Assembly (NCBI GenBank): GCA_029207755.1
Contig: JARCOQ010000002.1
Coordinates: 8,943,156-9,007,155, forward strand
DNA: 64,000 nt
Direction of reading: 5' to 3'
From: Chamaea fasciata
Taxonomy: Eukaryota; Chordata; Aves; Passeriformes; Sylviidae
Part shown: positions 62,198 to 64,000 of the stretch, piece after piece
Layout of the letters: each line of letters begins with the position of its first letter
How positions within the stretch are numbered: position 1 is the first letter of the stretch
Notes under the pieces: generated by a model
What the model was told of the DNA's origin: nothing
Database searches by the model: none
Seen by the model: the letters and a program-made list of their open reading frames with translations, nothing else
Translations under genes and position numbers: made by a program

Positions 62198-64000
62198 AAA
62201 CCATCCAATCATTAATATTTACTTATTAATGGGAGAAATTTTCACTGGTGGATTGGAGGCACTGCAATACACACCAAGCATGACAATGAAAATGTGCTCA
62301 CATATAAAAAAAACCCTAATAAACAAATGTTTTCCTTTGTGGGGAAAGGACTAGATGAGGGTTTGTACCATTCACCAGACATGCTTAATCTGTAAAGCCC
62401 AAGGTCAAGAAGATTAAAAAATGGAACTGAATGTCAGGAGAGAAATCTTCTCATGATAGTTCTGGTTGCAAAGTGCTTCAGAGTTCAAGAATACTTTGGG
62501 CTTTATCAGTACAACTCACTCATGCACTAGGCTCAGGTCACCACTCCTGAACTCACATGAACTTCTGGGAAAACAAAACACTTTGTAAACACAAGTACTT
62601 AAAGATGTAGTGTAGAATATTATACTGATTCAGAAAAAGGGAAAAGAGACTGGGTGATACTGTAATCTACAGATTATGTGGTTCTGTATACACAGCCATC
62701 AGCAGAATAGATCATGCTTGTTCAAGTAATTTCAGTGTTTGAGGCTTCACAGAAAGGGAGCAAAATAACTTTCACCAGGTTAACGCAGAAAAGACAAAAA
62801 TATCGGAAAAGTGACTCCATAATAAATTTATATACATAGTATGCTATAAACACTGGTTCAAAATTAGCTTTCTTACCTTGTTCACATTATTAAGATTTTC
62901 CACCTTAATAGTTGTTTAAACTGTGACAGGTCTTGAGTATTAAGCGTAGACAAAACATTTCTAGAAACTCCGTGCAGAAGACAATACTTTTTCTATCCCT
63001 TGGTATTTGGTTCTTTTTCTTCCTCCTCCTCTAACACTTTCCCATGTTTCAGCCTAGAAGACACATTTTTGTAGGCAAGAGCAACCCATCAATTCCATTT
63101 TTGATCCTACTGGAGAAACTGCCATAACTGTGAACATATATTGGCAAGGCATACAACTCTAATTTAGTGAGAGAAAATATGATTGCACTTAGTGAACATT
63201 ACTGCCTCAAACACTTTTTAAACTTTGTCCTCTGCGTTGGGTCCTGCTAATTTTCTAACTGTGCAGAAGATAAAATAAATAAAAATATTCTAAAACCTGG
63301 CCACCCAGTACTTTTATGCTCATCCCTTGCCCTCTAGACTTTTAATTTACACTTTCCCTCAAGCCAGACTTAGACCTTTTTTCTTTTAAAACAAGTCTGG
63401 TCTTCTTCTCTCCATGAAAATTTTCAATGTTATAACTAATAAATGTATTTTCTGTTTAATCCTATTAAGGTGTCTCGAAGATCAATAGTGTGTGTATATC
63501 AGGTCAATGTATAAGCCATTTCCCTATAAAATTGTAAGATATATTTCTTTTGCAACACCAGCAAAGTAGTCCTGTGTCAACTCAATGCCTTTTCCAGGAA
63601 ATGACCTCTCCATATTGCTAATACATATATTTGTTAACTAAGCATTTAAAAGTGGATTTACAAATTAACAGGATATTTCTTTGACACCAGAGTTAAATTA
63701 GCACTACCATAAGGGCCAAAACCATGGCTTTTTCCTTCCAAGTGCTTGCTTCAGCTGAGTTACATATTGATCATGCTTGGTTTTGTGTGACTGAGTTTTA
63801 CCGGTTTTTCCCTGGGTTTATTGGGATATTTGAACACTGCAGCAGATTCCAATCAGCATTGCCTCTATGTTTGTCTAATCTGAGTAGAGAAACATGATAT
63901 ATTACAGTACATCCAACCCCATTTCAGGTGGATAATTCTGAAACTGCATGCCTAGGAAGCAAGTATCCTTCAATGAGATTTTATAAATTTTGTGAAAATC

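Larger units (their letters stand above)
53969..64000. other. repeat-poor non-coding stretch, no gene seen
   Basis: No long homopolymer or LTR is visible in these 10 kb. The longest frame is 145 codons (60239-60676, +) and has no recognisable domain. A short CT microsatellite lies at 59844-59874. Two parts, about 55140-55520 and 61950-62240, are dense in homeodomain-type AT motifs and are discussed as candidate conserved non-coding elements. Confidence 0.6.

Overview
This is AT-rich vertebrate nuclear DNA, most likely from a bird and possibly a songbird. The bird call rests on transposon remnants. A reverse-oriented solo LTR at 45468-46048 has the termini, central promoter region and 3' end of a retroviral LTR family that I recognise as widespread in birds. 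Another reverse-oriented LTR at about 34675-35185 has an R/U5 region that I also recognise from avian genomes. Family names come from memory and were not checked against a library.

I find no protein-coding gene, exon, tRNA, rRNA or known ncRNA that I can defend. Every open frame is short (145 codons or fewer outside simple repeats) and none resembles a known protein. The three longest frames are translations of simple repeats. The window reads as intergenic DNA (a gene desert) or the inside of a very long intron.

Layout: 1-11.9 kb is AT-rich single-copy sequence with three long T tracts. At 11.9-12.7 kb there is a forward LTR-like block. From 15.5 to 22 kb there are A/C-only tracts, a T/A homopolymer hairpin and a TA-rich block. 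The stretch 22-33 kb is plain apart from a CAA microsatellite near 29 kb. At 33.4-33.6 kb a T/G low-complexity block is followed by two abutting perfect palindromes. Next come the 34.7 kb reverse LTR, a C/G hairpin with an A36 tract at 35.8 kb, and a two-phase GGGGA/GGGAA array of about 375 bp at 37.3 kb. A G/T tract lies at 40.2 kb, a possible third reverse LTR at 42.2-42.8 kb and the clearest LTR at 45.5 kb. An A/C tract lies at 49.0 kb and a GAAAAA array of about 358 bp at 53.6 kb. The last 10 kb has few repeats and includes a stretch dense in homeodomain-type TAATTA sites near 62.1 kb.

No set of genes works together here and I see no previously undescribed system. The items most worth checking are the two long purine arrays, the paired palindromes, the LTR insertions (including a lone LTR 3' terminus at 38.6 kb) and the two candidate conserved non-coding stretches.
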